Part shown: one piece after another, positions 32,132 to 44,538 of the stretch
Layout of the letters: the number at the start of each line of letters is the position of its first letter
Numbering within the stretch: the stretch's first letter is position 1
Origin: Skeletonema tropicum
Lineage: Eukaryota > Bacillariophyta > Thalassiosirophyceae > Thalassiosirales > Thalassiosiraceae
DNA: 64,000 bases
Reading direction: 5' to 3'
Assembly (NCBI GenBank): GCA_037178625.1
Contig: CM074131.1
Coordinates: forward strand, 4,154,001 to 4,218,000
Position numbers and translations under genes: made by a program
Notes under the pieces: generated by a model
The model's database searches: none
The model's input: only the letters and a program-made list of their open reading frames with translations
What the model was told of the DNA's origin: nothing

Positions 32132-34282
32132 ATGATCTTCCGCTTTGCCGCAGCCGCCTTCGTATTGGCCGCAACAGCACCTCTGTGTGCGGCCTTCTCC
32201 ACTAACCTATTCAATAACCATGCAGCAATCAACAAGCCATCATCGTCCTCACTCAAAATGGGCCCTCCCATCGACTCTTCTGCCCCCATGACTGATCTCT
32301 ACGGAGAAGGAAGCCGCAAATATCGACGCACCGTCTACACCCACAATGAATGGGTGAAGCATCGCTCCTCCGATCGATTCGTCAACAACGTCTCTACATT
32401 GCTCAACTCTGGGATCTATAAGAATATCGGGCAACAAGTTTTGGCGACAACTACTGTGGCTGTGTTTGTTTGGGCTTGGAACATGCTCGTAGGCGGATTT
32501 GAGGACTTTTCTGGAGTTATGCATGATCCTTTGATACAGAGCAACTTGGCAACAGCGGTAGGATTGCCGCTGACCATTTTCACGACATTATCTCCATCTT
32601 TGGGTTTACTGCTTGGTGAGTTACATCTTTTATAGGTGAGCAATACTCAATTGTTCACAAGAGATGTGATAACTTACATGTTCCATCATTGTTCTTCCAT
32701 ATTCCTCCTCTCAATAGTCTTCCGCACAAACACATCATACAACAGATGGGACGAGGCACGAAAATTCTGGGGACTGAACATCAACCACACACGTGATCTC
32801 AACCGTATGGCCACAGCCTGGTACGGAAATGATACAAGTCCTGGATCTCCAGCGGCTCCAACACTACCAGAACGAGAGATCGACCCAGAAGAACGTGCAT
32901 ACCTTCTTGGTCAAGTTAGTCTCTTTACATGGGCATTTGTCCGTTCTATGAAACGTCATTTATCACCTCCTGACGAAGATGAGGAAGACTACGTTGCCGA
33001 GCTAAAGTCTCGACTTACACCCGAGCAGTCGGAAGCAATCATCAGTGCAGCACACAGACCCAACAGAGCATTGTATGATCTATCTGTTGCCATTGAAAAA
33101 CTACCAATGCATTTCATGAGAAAAAATGAAATAAACAAGAATCTATCTATATTCGAAGATACTTTGGGAGGTAGTGAACGTCTTCTTTCGTCACCAGTTC
33201 CTCTTTTTTACTCTCGTCATACTGCACGATTTATCTCCGTGTGGTTATTATTCCTTCCTTTTGCATTGTATTCTCAATTTGGCGATTCGTGGAATCACAT
33301 TACCATGATTCCTGCAACCGCTATGATCTCATTATTTCTGTTTGGTATTGAAGAGCTTGCGACACAGCTTGAGGAGCCCTTCACAATTTTGCCAATGCAA
33401 GGCTTCTGTGACAAGATCGGCACAAACTGTAATGAGATTGTTAGCTGGGCTGGTCAGGATTTGTATGAGCCTCCAGAAGTGCAGTTGGAGAATCCTGTGC
33501 TGGAAATTGTATCGAACTTGGGTAAGGTAGAAGGTCTTGTTTCCGAAGTGAAGAGTGATGTAAAGCTGTTGAAAAGTCCCGTGCCGAAAAGTGTATCGAA
33601 CTTGGATCTCGTAGAAGAACTTGTTGCCGAAGTGATGAGCGATGTAGAGCAGTTGGAGAGTCCCGTGCTGGACGTGAAATCGAGCTTGGATGTCGTAGGA
33701 GAAGTTGTTGTCGAAGTGAAGAGTGATGTTGAGGATGAGCTTCCAGATATGGAAATGACACTTGAGGTCGAGGCTGAGAATGATATTGTCGAGTTTCAGA
33801 CATTTTCGGTAATGAAGAGTCCTGTCAAGGAAATGGAATACCAAGAAATTGATATTGAGGAAGAGGTGAAGGAAGAGCTCCAAGAGATCAAATTGGAATC
33901 TGACGTCGAGGCAGAGGATGATAATACTGACCTCGAAATGGAAGCAGTTGTTGAAGAAATTGAGGAAGAGGTGGAGGGAGAGCCCGAGGTGGAGCTCCCA
34001 GAGATGGAAATGAAATCAGAAGCTGTGCCCGAGGATGATCTTATCCTTGAAGACGAGCCGAAATTGGATTCAGATGTCGTCAAAGGATTAGATGAAGAGG
34101 TCAAAGAAGAGGTTGTGGACAAGCCGCCAGAGATTGAAGTGGAATCTGTTAGCGAGCCAGAGGCAGAGACTATCAAGGTTGAGGATGAGACGCCATTGGA
34201 GCGGCCCGAGGTGAAAATGGCAGATGACTGGAACACGCCCAAGAAGCAGAAGTCTTTGCGTGAAATAGTGCAGGGGCTTTAA
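32132..34282 (+). CDS. bestrophin-family anion channel with long acidic C-terminus (two exons)
   Basis: Exons 32132-32615 and 32718-34282, phase-1 intron (GTGAGT...AATAG); 682 aa. The N-terminus is a signal-like hydrophobic stretch ending LCAAFST, similar to the ASAF-type site of diatom plastid precursors. Joining restores the bestrophin signature (VFRTNTSYNRWDEARKFWG). Further hydrophobic segments flank the PLFYSRHTARFISVWLL region. The domain ends near residue 320 (EEPFTILPMQGFCDKI). The tail (about 345-680) is highly acidic with diverged repeats around the motif 'VxExxSDVexLxSPV'. Bestrophins pass chloride and bicarbonate; plastid or thylakoid bestrophins in algae have been linked to CO2 concentration. 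Plastid location is inferred from the leader. Confidence 0.78.
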
Positions 34283-35672
34283 TACCTATTTCCTGAGTGA
34301 CTTCCAGGTTGAAATTGATGATTGGCAGATAACACCTTGGTACAACTAGATACGATACGATATAAGATATTGTTACATTAGGCTACCAAGGATTCGATTT
34401 CCTAGCACCTAACGGGGGCTATCAGCAGTATCAATATGCTCCAAGGCAAATGCCGATCCACAAATTTCAAATGAGAGCGTCTCCCACCTTTCAGGTTCAT
34501 CTTTTTCTTAAGACTGCGGAAAGATCCGGAGCCAAAGGAGGAAAGCCGATGTTTCGGAGGGGGTGCCATCTGATGCCATGCGGCAGAAAGGGCTGGTGTG
34601 TGTTTGCCAAAGCCAAAGCACCATCAGAGATAAAAGAGCGGGTCTTATAAAATAGGAGTAGGAGTATGAAGCTTATCTTACGGGATGGTGATCCTCAATG
34701 TAAGTACCTCCTTCCGTTTCGGTAGGTCACTATGCGGTTCCTTGGGTCCCCCGCAATTGTACTTTCTTTTTCTTTTCAATCTTACTAATACCGAAGCTGC
34801 CGACGGTTTCATAGGGGGTGTGAGCTTAGACGGTACTCACAAGTCACGTCTCGACATTTGTGGAAACCTTCCGACAGTATTCAATGCCGCAGATTGAACA
34901 CATTATGTACGTGCATAAATTCGTTCAAATCTTTGGTAAATATTATTTGGAGTGATACTCTTTCTCGCGCAAGGCTCTTTTTGGCTCTCAGCCATGAGCC
35001 AACCGTAACTACATACGCCAATATTAGCCCGGTTTTCGGTTTCACCACGGGAACCGTTTCACCTTGTCCGGTCGGCTAAACGCATGCCATCCAGCCATGT
35101 TTGTTAGCCTTGTTGTTAGCGAACACAAAAAACCTCTTGTCGCTTTGCGCGAGAAAGAGTTAATGACCTTTAAAGTGTTGGAGAATCAGCCCAGATTTTT
35201 TTGGTAGTCGGTCGTTCATTCCGTCCATCATTTGTATTTTAATTTTGTATGTACGCGTATGTACTTATGTACACTTTGGGAAACAGTTAGTAGTGATCGG
35301 GAAGGGTGGGAAGGTACCTACCATAGGGGGTCATCTTCAATTCAGTACCATATGGTACCGTCAGGACAGTCACAGAAAGCAAAATGTCTCACAAATTTGT
35401 CTCTAGGAGTAACAAAAAAGGCATGCAGCATTTGCAGATCATTCGCTATGCATTCTTCTTATTGTACTGATGCATTAATCGAGTATTCGCAGAGGGAATG
35501 CCATTCCAAGAAAAGCAAAAAGTCTCCAACAAAGTGCATGCAGCATTTGCAGACGCTATGCATAATGCTATTGTACTGATGCGTATGTACTCGATTATTC
35601 GCTGAGGGATGCCTGAACATGCACTGCACTTAGGTACCTTATCCTTATATTGTTTTGTGTTGTCCTGATCCG
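34283..35672. other. 1.4-kb intergenic region
   Basis: No supportable gene. Short open frames (34450-34650, 34685-34897) show no recognised motif. A direct repeat (35421 onward and 35537 onward) is listed separately. Confidence 0.5.
35421..35612 (+). repeat. direct repeat of about 75-80 bp, two copies
   Basis: A block beginning gcatgcagcatttgcaga and continuing through 'attgtactgatgc' and 'attcgc.gaggga' occurs at about 35421-35503 and again at about 35537-35612 with indels. Just upstream of the AAA-ATPase gene. Confidence 0.75.
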
Positions 35673-38600
35673 ATGTCTAATGAAAGTAATACTACAAAGG
35701 GAAGTGCTTTTGACCTAAGCATACCACTCTCAGAGTGGATTTCCTTCAAGACGAACATATTCGGTACGCAGCAGCCTTCAGGTGGGGAAAATTCCGATGA
35801 TTACACAATTCCAGCTCTGCAGATTGCCGCCTCACTTGCGGACCAGATTTGTAAAGCCGAAGAAAAAGACAGTGGTGTATCATTTATGCCTACGCCGGGC
35901 ACGCAAGATTGGGTAGATAGAATTGTAGTCACGGCAAATGGTGACGCCAGCAATAACATTCGAGCAGAAGTATTACCTTCTTTATGTTCCACTACGACGG
36001 TTAATATTGATTCAAAACAAGCAAGGAATGATGGAATATTATATTCACTCGGGCTTGTCTTTTATGAACTATTCTCAAAGGGGGAACGGCCTCAAATTCA
36101 AGCTGGGGCGACGAATGAATTGCTCTTAGAGGGCTTGGATCCACTCCCCTTTGATCAAGGTGACGGAACCATTGATCTAGAAGCCTTCAGTGGTGTTGAT
36201 CTCAATGTCAGTAATCTTCTCGGAATTAATGATCTTAATAACGGTGATCTTCGCGCAGTTGAAGATCTTCAAGAGGACTACAATGATATTTGGGGAAATA
36301 ATGACATTGAGGGGTCCCTTCACGGTCAAAATCCAAGAAAAAAACAATCGACAAGTAGTAAGAACATTATATATGCAAAGTCAGTGGAGACACTGAAAGA
36401 CAAAGGAGTTCCGACATCTATGTGTGATTTGATTTTCAATATGTTGGGTATAACAGATGGCAGACACGGGGGAGAGGATGCGTATCGATGTATGTCAGAT
36501 GTGATGGATGACTTGCAGCTCATGCTTGAGAAACCTTCGATCTATCTCTACGATCAGGATATGGGCAGTTTATCAACGACTGGATTGAAATTTGGTGACA
36601 CTGTCTACGGTAGAAAAGCCGAGCTATCCACTATTATCGATGCCTACCGGCGGTCAGCGGTTGGTGAAAGCGAGTCGGTGGTTATATCCGGCAAATCAGG
36701 AACGGGCAAGTCATTTTTGGCGGTTGAAGTAGGGAAGTATGTGATTTCAAACAGAGGGATCTTTCTTTCTGGAAAGTTCGATCAACTGCAACAGGGCAAA
36801 CCATTCAGTGCATTGGCGTCGGCTTTCAACCACTTTTGCGATTATCTGGTACGCGATCGTACCCTTGCTTCGGTGAAGCAGAAATTGGCCCATCAGGTGG
36901 GTCGCACGCTTGGAGGGGATGCATATTACTTGACCAAGCTTATACCCACGTTGGCAATCATTCTAGGTCTAGAAGGAATTGGCTGCAATCATGAGGAAGA
37001 CAACGTCAACGCCCAGAAGCGACTTCAAATGCTGTTATGTCAATTTGTGCAAGTGATATCCAATTCATTCGCTGCTCCTGTAACTTTATTCCTCGATGAC
37101 TTGCAGTGGGCAGATTCAGCATCTATCGCAGCTGTGAACCAACTCTTACTTGGCGGTGGCCTCAACTCGCAGAATCAGAATGTCCATTTTTTCTTCTTAG
37201 GATGTTATCGGAAAGGAGAGGTCAATGGCGGAGTGAAAGATGACGCTATTCCATCAACTCTCGTCAAACTTGATTCTATTGACGAAGAGACTTTGGGAAC
37301 GATGGTCTCAGAAACGTTGTGCCTATTGCCGCGTCTGACGCGGACTTTGTCGAGTATAATATACCACAAGACGAAGGGGAATCCACTTTTCGTCACTCGA
37401 TTGATGATATCGCTGAGCAAGGATGGTCTACTACGTCCAAACTTGCGACGGCGACGGTGGGAGTGGGACGAAGAGAAGATCTTGTGCCAGAAGCTTTCCG
37501 ACGATGTGGCCGAGTTCCTATTGCATACAATTCTAGCATTGCCCAATGGTGTGAAATCAACACTGAGCACTTTGTCTTGTTTTGGATCATCGGTAAACAG
37601 TGCCTTCGTCGAGACACTTGAGAGGGTTCTCGACAAGAACTTACGTGACGGCATAGAGACAGCTGTCGCTGAAGGATTACTGGACAAGATTGACGATCAA
37701 TATCGTTTCAGTCATGACCGCATCCAAGAGGCTTCTTACAACATGATGAACTATCTGGATCGGTGCCGCTTTCATTTCAGCTATGGTATAGCTCTAGCTT
37801 CGAAGCACGATGAAGAGGACGGCTTTCTTTTCACTGCTGTAAGTCAACTCAATTTAGCGGGTCCTGAAGCTGTAGAAAATGAGAGGCAATACGCCATTGT
37901 TGCAAATCTCAATCTCAGGGCTGGGAAGAAGGCAATGGAGATGTCAGATTTTGAAGCAGCCTACTCGTATTTTGATAACGGGATAACGTTTCTGCGGAAC
38001 AAGCACTGGGAGGAGCACTACACGTTGAGTTTAGAGTTGTTTAACTTGGCTGCAAACTGTGCCTTCGCTAGTGGCGATACCATCAGCTTGAAACTTCTAT
38101 CTCAACAAGTTGAGAAAAAAGCTCAGTCATTTGAGGACACACTCAACGTTACTTATTTCGCATGGTCATCAAGGCTACCAGAATCAATTGAAAAGGGGCT
38201 TGATATTTTGTTGATGCTAGGTATTGATCTGCGAGGGTGTGACTCGAGTATAGAAGCTTGCGTGAAAGAAACAAAAGATCTGCTTTCAGCTTACTCTCAT
38301 GATGAATTATTGAATACCAGAAGAATGACTGACTCAACAATGACTATTGCAATGAAATTCCTGAGCAAATTGATGTTGGGAATGGGTCAAACTAAGCCTG
38401 AATCAGCGCCGCGTGTGGCGAACCAAATTATTCAACTTTCTGTTGACCGTGGCATGAATCCTGTGTCTGCATTAGGGTTTGCGCACTTTGGCTCGTATGC
38501 AGCAAAGCTTGGAGATATCATGGGAGGATACAACTACGTGAAACTGGCTTGTTCGTTGCTGGACAAATTAGGGTCAAGAGAAAACGCTGGTGAGGTCATG

Positions 38601-39760
38601 TGTATACGAACAGAAGTCGTATCATACATAGAGCCGCTTCAAGCCACATTGGAATATCATAATGAGGGATACGCTGCTGCAATGGCGTCGGGCGATACCA
38701 TCCAAGCAGTTCTCAACTTGTTTACAAGTTATTTATCCCTTTTCCATGCTGGTGTGAAGTTACAAACCACAAGAGAAAAAGGTGAAGAAGTAATTAACTT
38801 CATACGGGAAAGAAAGATGGTGATATTCCTGCTACAAACACAACTCATACAGAATTCTGTACTCAAGTTGATTGGAATTGATGAAGATTCAAAGAACAGC
38901 TCGTCCGAGGAAGAGAGCATTCTCGCAACAAAGAACGGTAACATCATGAGGACATACTTCTTTTTTAAGTCATATGACAGCTTCATGTTTCGATTGTACG
39001 ATGATACCAAAGACTACGCAGAGAAGGTCGTAGGTTGCGCCGCTAGCAGCCCTTTTCCCAATTTGACAGCCATGCAATCTTTTATTACATTTTATATTGG
39101 TCTCATTTCATTCTGGGTGGCTAGGAACTCGAGAGATGGAGACAAATGGCACGAAAGAGGCAACAAGTCCAAACTGGCATTGAAGAAATGGGCAGAAACG
39201 TCTCAGTGGACATTTGAGAGTAGTTGGTACTTATTAGAGGCAGAGGAAGCATTTTCTAACAGCAACTTTGATGACGCTAAAATGTACTATGAGAAGGCTA
39301 TATCATCAGCCAAAGCTCACAAGGTAAGATGAAATGAATGTGTATGCTTTCACATTGGCCCATACCGTGGTGTCGTATACTCACTTCTTTTTTGGTATGC
39401 TGTATGTATTGTATTATTTAGTTCGTACACGAAGAAGCCTTGTCCTGTGAGTTGGCAGCGCACTTCTACCTCGATATAGGGGAGGTCAACATTGCTGCTG
39501 ATTACTGTTTGCTTGCACATGAAAGGTATCAAGAATGGGTGAGTAGTTCACTCTTAAATTGATTTCTATTGTTACATCTGTCAATCAATTGTTGATTTTG
39601 TCTCACATCTTTGTCGACCTCTTCTCAGGGTGCAATTGGGAAGTGTACAAGTTTGTTCAAGTTCTTTGGTAGCATTATGAACGATCGGTTGGGTTCAAGC
39701 TCGGCAATCGCTGCTGGTGTTCAGTCTGATCTAGCTCACCTACTTGATGCCTCAGAATAG
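35673..39760 (+). CDS. kinase-remnant / AAA-ATPase / TPR signalling protein (three exons)
   Basis: Exons 35673-39323, 39422-39538 and 39629-39760; total 3900 nt, 1299 aa, all joins in frame. The N-terminal part keeps a late subdomain of a protein kinase (ILYSLGLVFYELFSKGERP, about 128-146) but no ATP-binding or catalytic loop. An AAA_16-type ATPase follows, with Walker A GKSGTGKS near 340-347 and Walker B LFLDDLQWADSAS near 472-485. The rest is a helical, TPR-like region ending in RYQEW|GAIGKC across the last intron. The order resembles the kinase-ATPase-TPR part of large bacterial and diatom kinase/histidine-kinase hybrids, but GAF and histidine kinase domains are absent. Likely a cytosolic sensor or scaffold; ligand unknown. 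Confidence 0.75.
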
Positions 39761-39942
39761 ATTTCAAGAAGAGAAAATAGGGTTAAATAGCCACTCGCAC
39801 ATTAATTTTTTGTTTGTATATACTTATTTGGCGAAGCTACCTATCATGTTGGTTGAAAGCATCCCCTAATAGTGTAAACAGTGTCTCTTGTTCGTAAAAA
39901 TTCTTTCAACCAGTAATCATTTGTAGGACGCCTCCTTCCGGG

Positions 39943-40498
39943 CTACTTATCTATCTTTGTAGTTGCAGTATCGCCGGAGTAATGTAGAGAAGAACTGTAC
40001 AACGACGAACGGAGATGATCCTTGCTAACATGTCCAGGCCCAGCTTGGCTAGCTTGGCTTTCTGTCTTGCCAGGAATTTGATTGGGAGTTTTATTAGGTT
40101 CATTCTCAACGCCGCCGTGGTCAAAGGTGATCATTTCGTCGGATTCTTGTTCTGCGATGCTACCTACAACATTCATTAACACCTTGGCATCCAATGGATT
40201 CATCAGTGAACTCATTATTCGGCTGCACAGTATAGCGCAGTCATAGCGCCATAACTAGTTCTTTTCCACGACGGCCTCACATTAAATCGCTGAGTGACTT
40301 TGAGAGTGAGAGTGGTCCTGGAGCTCCGGAGTCCAAGAATAGATCTTTCATCATTGCGATCGAGAGCGGTGGCGAATTTTGCTCACAATACTCATCCATT
40401 TTTAGTGCTTTCACATTGCTGCAGGTGCAGGCGGATGAGGTACTTTCATGATTAAAGCTGGTGCTGAAGCAGACATTGCTACCAATGGAACTGTTCAA
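39943..40498 (-). CDS. small two-exon gene of unknown function, 5' end uncertain
   Basis: Exons 40498-40281 and 40222-39943 joined by a 58-bp intron (GTGAGG...TGCAG); the joint (LSDL-IRIMSS) keeps one frame across both exons, about 165 aa. The first exon opens at 40498 without an ATG (TTG); the first ATG gives KMDEYCEQ at residue 33, or an upstream exon is missing. The content is polar, with DSGAPGPLSLSKSLSDL and a Pro/Gln/Asn-rich middle. No domain is recognised. The intron is short, so an annotation artefact is possible. Confidence 0.42.
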
Positions 40499-41530
40499 CC
40501 GATATCACATCATTCAGAGCAATAGAGAATGTCATACATCATCGGGTGTGCTTGATACTCGTCTTCTTTTCTTTGTCCCAGATTTGGGACTATCGCGCTA
40601 AGAGGTCGAGCACGTGTGACTGAATGATTTCATTTCCTAGAGCTGCAGATTGCAGATTGCAGTAGAGATCTTTTTCGAATATTAAGGTGTCATGAGTCAA
40701 TATGAATGCTTAGCATCGACCAATGGACTAATATATACCTCTAGAGTGAGAATTGGCCGTGGTCTTTAGGACCATTGGGCATCATTTTTTGTGCGGAAAA
40801 CACTTCTTCTTGATGAGCGACTGATATAGAAGATGCATGCTAAAGATACCTTCTCACTTTCCCGTAAACACTAAAAGAAGACTTGAATTCTCCATTTGAA
40901 TACCTTCTCACTTTCCCGTATGAAATTGACGAGTTGAATTCTGATCGTAATTGATGACGTCAAAAGACAATTTAGATCGTAGAAGGAGTCCCTAATGACG
41001 TAACAGTTCACAAACCGGGAATAGGCTTATCATTCATCGTCCGTGGTCGTGCTTCGTTTCACCGGGCGGTACTTAGTACTTACTTACTTACTTATGTGCT
41101 GGTAAAGTTGTGTAAAAGCCTCACACACTTCTTGCCCCGCCCAGCAACTCCAACCAACGCGACGGCAGTGGCTGAGTGAAAGTACGACCAATCAACGCTG
41201 TCAACACTTCTTGCTTTATTTATTCCATGCAAGTGCAAGAGCGAGCTGGGGTTCTTGCTTTATGTCACTGTGTTGGTACAGAATAAAGAAGTCGAAGCCT
41301 ACCTCCACCTTTTGAGCTCACTACTTTCTACGACTTGCATACCTGCCCTTGTAGCTTGCATGCCACAGAAGACGGCAGTCGGCGAGCGATCGACGAAGCG
41401 TTATTATTTTAGCAGTCATAGTTGACAAGTGACTATCACGATCAAACTACTTATTCTTCTCGGTCTTTCACCACGGCAGGCATCATCATCGCAGTCTACA
41501 GCATTAATAAATAGTGCATTAACATCTAAT
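40499..41530. other. intergenic region with a 21-bp direct repeat
   Basis: No gene seen. A perfect 21-bp repeat lies at 40846-40866 and 40900-40920 (core ttctcactttcccgta), each copy followed within about 30 bp by a 'ttgaattc' motif. ACTT runs (acttacttactta) lie near 41077-41093. Confidence 0.6.
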
Positions 41531-44062
41531 ATGGGTGACCGCAATAGAAAAAGACGAGGGTCAATAACACATCCCATCCGTTCGTCTTTTTCTTCTTCTT
41601 CAGAGAACAAACAACCAGCCTCCTCACACTACAAAAATTATCAAAGGCGGCTTCGTCGTTCGTACTCCGCACCCTCACGGGGGAGAAGATCCAACAACAC
41701 CCGCAACACTACTAGCAGTAATAATAAACGACGGTCATTCACAACGAACAACAGCAACCACCACCAATTGCAAGAAAGGGGACGATGGTATAATTTTTTA
41801 GAGGAGTTTGTTCCCCCCGTCCCTCATCGATTTGATACCGATGACCATAACGATGATGAGGAGGAGAAGAGGGTGGTTAGGTTCACTGCATCTGCTACTA
41901 GTGGTAATGATGGCGATAGACCTGTACGGCCGCCAAGAAGAGGCGGCAGTAAGTCATTCGAATTTACCGTGAACAGAATAATCACCACAGCAGCAGCAAG
42001 CAACAACAACAACATTTCCAATAGAAGAAGCAAACGAAGTGCCTGCACGTCAGAATTCCAGACAGAGGGTGAGTTTCAGTGATTCAAATGGACAAGTGCA
42101 TGTCTATGCCTGATGATGATAGTTCGTCGAGCAGCAGCAGTAGTGATTCTAGCAGTAGCAGTGATTCCAGTAGCAGCAGTAGTAACAGCAGTGATGACAG
42201 CAGCATGGTCAACCGAGTCGGAATAATCACAGCAGCAGCAATGTTGCAGCAGCAGCAGCAGCAGCAGCAAGGAGCAACAAGATCAAGTAGCGTCCCACCA
42301 AATTATTATAGAAATTTGGGGAATTTGGTATGGGGAGGAGAACAAGAAACTACCACCACTCCAACACTACGGCGGCATTCTTCTTCTTCTCATGGTCATG
42401 GTCATGCTGCAATTCATTCGTATTATTCACAGTATCAGCAACGGAGTCGGTCAGTTTCAATATGGTGATGTTCATCATCGATCGAAGAAGCAGCAGAACC
42501 AATGGCGAGAGGTTGAACCAAGTGGGTGGTAGTAGTAGTAGATCGATTCATCCGCTTGCATTTTATGCTGAATTTCTGGCAACAACAGGAAGAAGAACAA
42601 CACCCACCTCCTCCCCTTCCTCCCCTCTTCCTCTTCCTCATAGGAATCAATCCCAAGGTTCCGTCGATGTACAGTCAGTCATGTCATCCTTGGGATCCTA
42701 TGCAGAATTCCTACCAGAAGAGAATATTATTGAAGAAGAGGGAGGGAATAATGATCAAGAAGAAGTAGTATCATCATCACCCATGCTGCAAGAATAATGA
42801 TTCATTGGAGTATTCGTCTTCGGAATCTTCTTCTCTTTCATTGGTACAACGTGTTTCTCTGGAAGAGGAGGAGAATCAGCAGCAGCATCATCATCCATTA
42901 ATGATGGAAGAAGAGAAGCATCAGCAGCAGCAGCAAACAATAATGAACGAGGAGGCAACCGAATCCGTATGTTGTGGACTGAGTCACATTGTTGTCCGCA
43001 GCAGCCAACAATGGATGAAGAGCAAGCAGCAGCAACAGCAACAGCAGTTTGATACACTCATGCTTGCTAACTAGGTCAACATCACCTCTCACTACAATAG
43101 TGGAGGATTCCCTCGAAACTGCCAGTACCACTTCTGCTTCTTCTGCTCCTCCTCTCACCAATGCCAATGCCACTTGCCACTGTCAAACCAGCTTCATCCC
43201 CGTACGTGGAAGAAGATGGTAGTAGCACTACTGATACTGAGTGGTTTGAACAAGGCTGCAACCGCCGAGAAGAAGGAGGGTAATGTGCCCGTCAAGAAGA
43301 ACGCCGTCAAGGGGGCAGCAGGGGGGAATAAAGCCAACGCTGTCGACACCGTCTTCCCAAGCAAGAGAGCTTACAGTAGAGGTTCGGGGAGTAAGGGGAT
43401 CAAGTTTCGTGAGAGATTTATTTACAATTGGGACGATGGACTTTATGATAATGTTGCAATTCAGGAGGAGGAGGAACATCATCTCCTATTATTCCCGCTC
43501 TGTGCGGCGGATGTTGCTGCTGGTCCCACATCCTCTCCTCCAAACTCAGTCCCACACGGACACTGCGCAAGATCCCCCAGCAGGAATCCAAGATAATTGC
43601 ACTGCATCATCTTCCTCTGTCGAAGGATGCAAACGAACTGAGACAGGCAGCTCATTGAAAACAGCCTCCACCGCTGACAGCACTGTCTTCTCTGGAATGC
43701 CAGCATACTATCGTCATAACTCCACAACCTCTCAAGGCAGTGCATACACCTTCTCCTCCATGAAATCGTACCTCTCCCAAAGTCAAATCCGTCATTTGGA
43801 GGATGCTCCTCCAGAACTAGTGGATGTCCTCAATCAACAACTGAGTATACTTAAAACTCGACGACAAGATATCCTTGAAAAGGCCAAGTTGCGCAATAAT
43901 AACTGCGGTCGTAAAAAATTGAACATTGATGATTCGATACGAGTGGAGAATAGCATTCAATTCTCATTATTCGTCATGAAGGACAAGGTGGAACAGCTTC
44001 AAGATATTTTGGGCCCGTTGAATGTGGATGTTACCGGATGCTACGGCCGAGAGTGTGTTTAG
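41531..44062 (+). pseudogene. low-complexity Ser/Gln-rich gene, many frame disruptions
   Basis: Start ATG at 41531 (MGDRNRKRRGS). The basic, Ser/Arg/Asn-rich N-terminus runs to a stop at about 42080. The apparent continuation jumps frame repeatedly: 42079-42468 (poly-Ser, poly-Gln), up to about 42797, 42805-43074, 43174-43390, and finally to 44062. From 43369 on it is nearly identical to 63537-64000, whose frame is open. Relative to that copy, indels near 43480 (gaggaggaacatcat) and 43552 (cagtcccacacgg) break the frame here. The C-terminal part has a helical, charged region (SQIRHLEDAPPELVDVL...). Function unknown. CAG/AGC microsatellites fill 42120-43050. Most likely a decayed duplicate. 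Confidence 0.55.
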
Positions 44063-44538
44063 TGATACTAGTAGTAGTACAGATTCAAATGCCATCTGTG
44101 TCCACTGAGAGTTTAGCGGAGGGCTGAAAGATTGCCGTTTCATACTGCTGGTAGTGTTTTTATGACCTGAGGTGCTTCGAAATAGATTCTAAGATGACTG
44201 TATAAATTTAATTATGAGTTGTATCGATGGATTATTTCTTAATCATCTTAACCAACCTATTCTCACACAGCTAACATATATCTTCCTTTGCCATATGGTA
44301 GTGTGGTGGAGCAGAAGTAAAAAGTATTTTTGAATTCGAAAGTAATAATTCTTCTCACGTTTGAGCGGACAAGTGGGTACTGAGTGGGTAAGCTTATGTC
44401 ACTAGGAGCCACAGCAGGTACTTTCATCTCACAAACATTTAAACTACACTTTCAAAGCTGCACAAGCAAAGCAATCAATTTCACCTAAATACATCTTTAA
44501 CCCCAACAAACTATTATCTATTTCACCCCAACAACCCT

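Noticed and set aside
34450..35079. Short open frames between bestrophin and the ATPase gene
   Set aside because: No start context, splice partner or motif supports them.
41077..41093. acttacttactta as telomere-like repeat
   Set aside because: Short tetranucleotide run; it does not match the TTAGGG-type repeat expected in stramenopiles.
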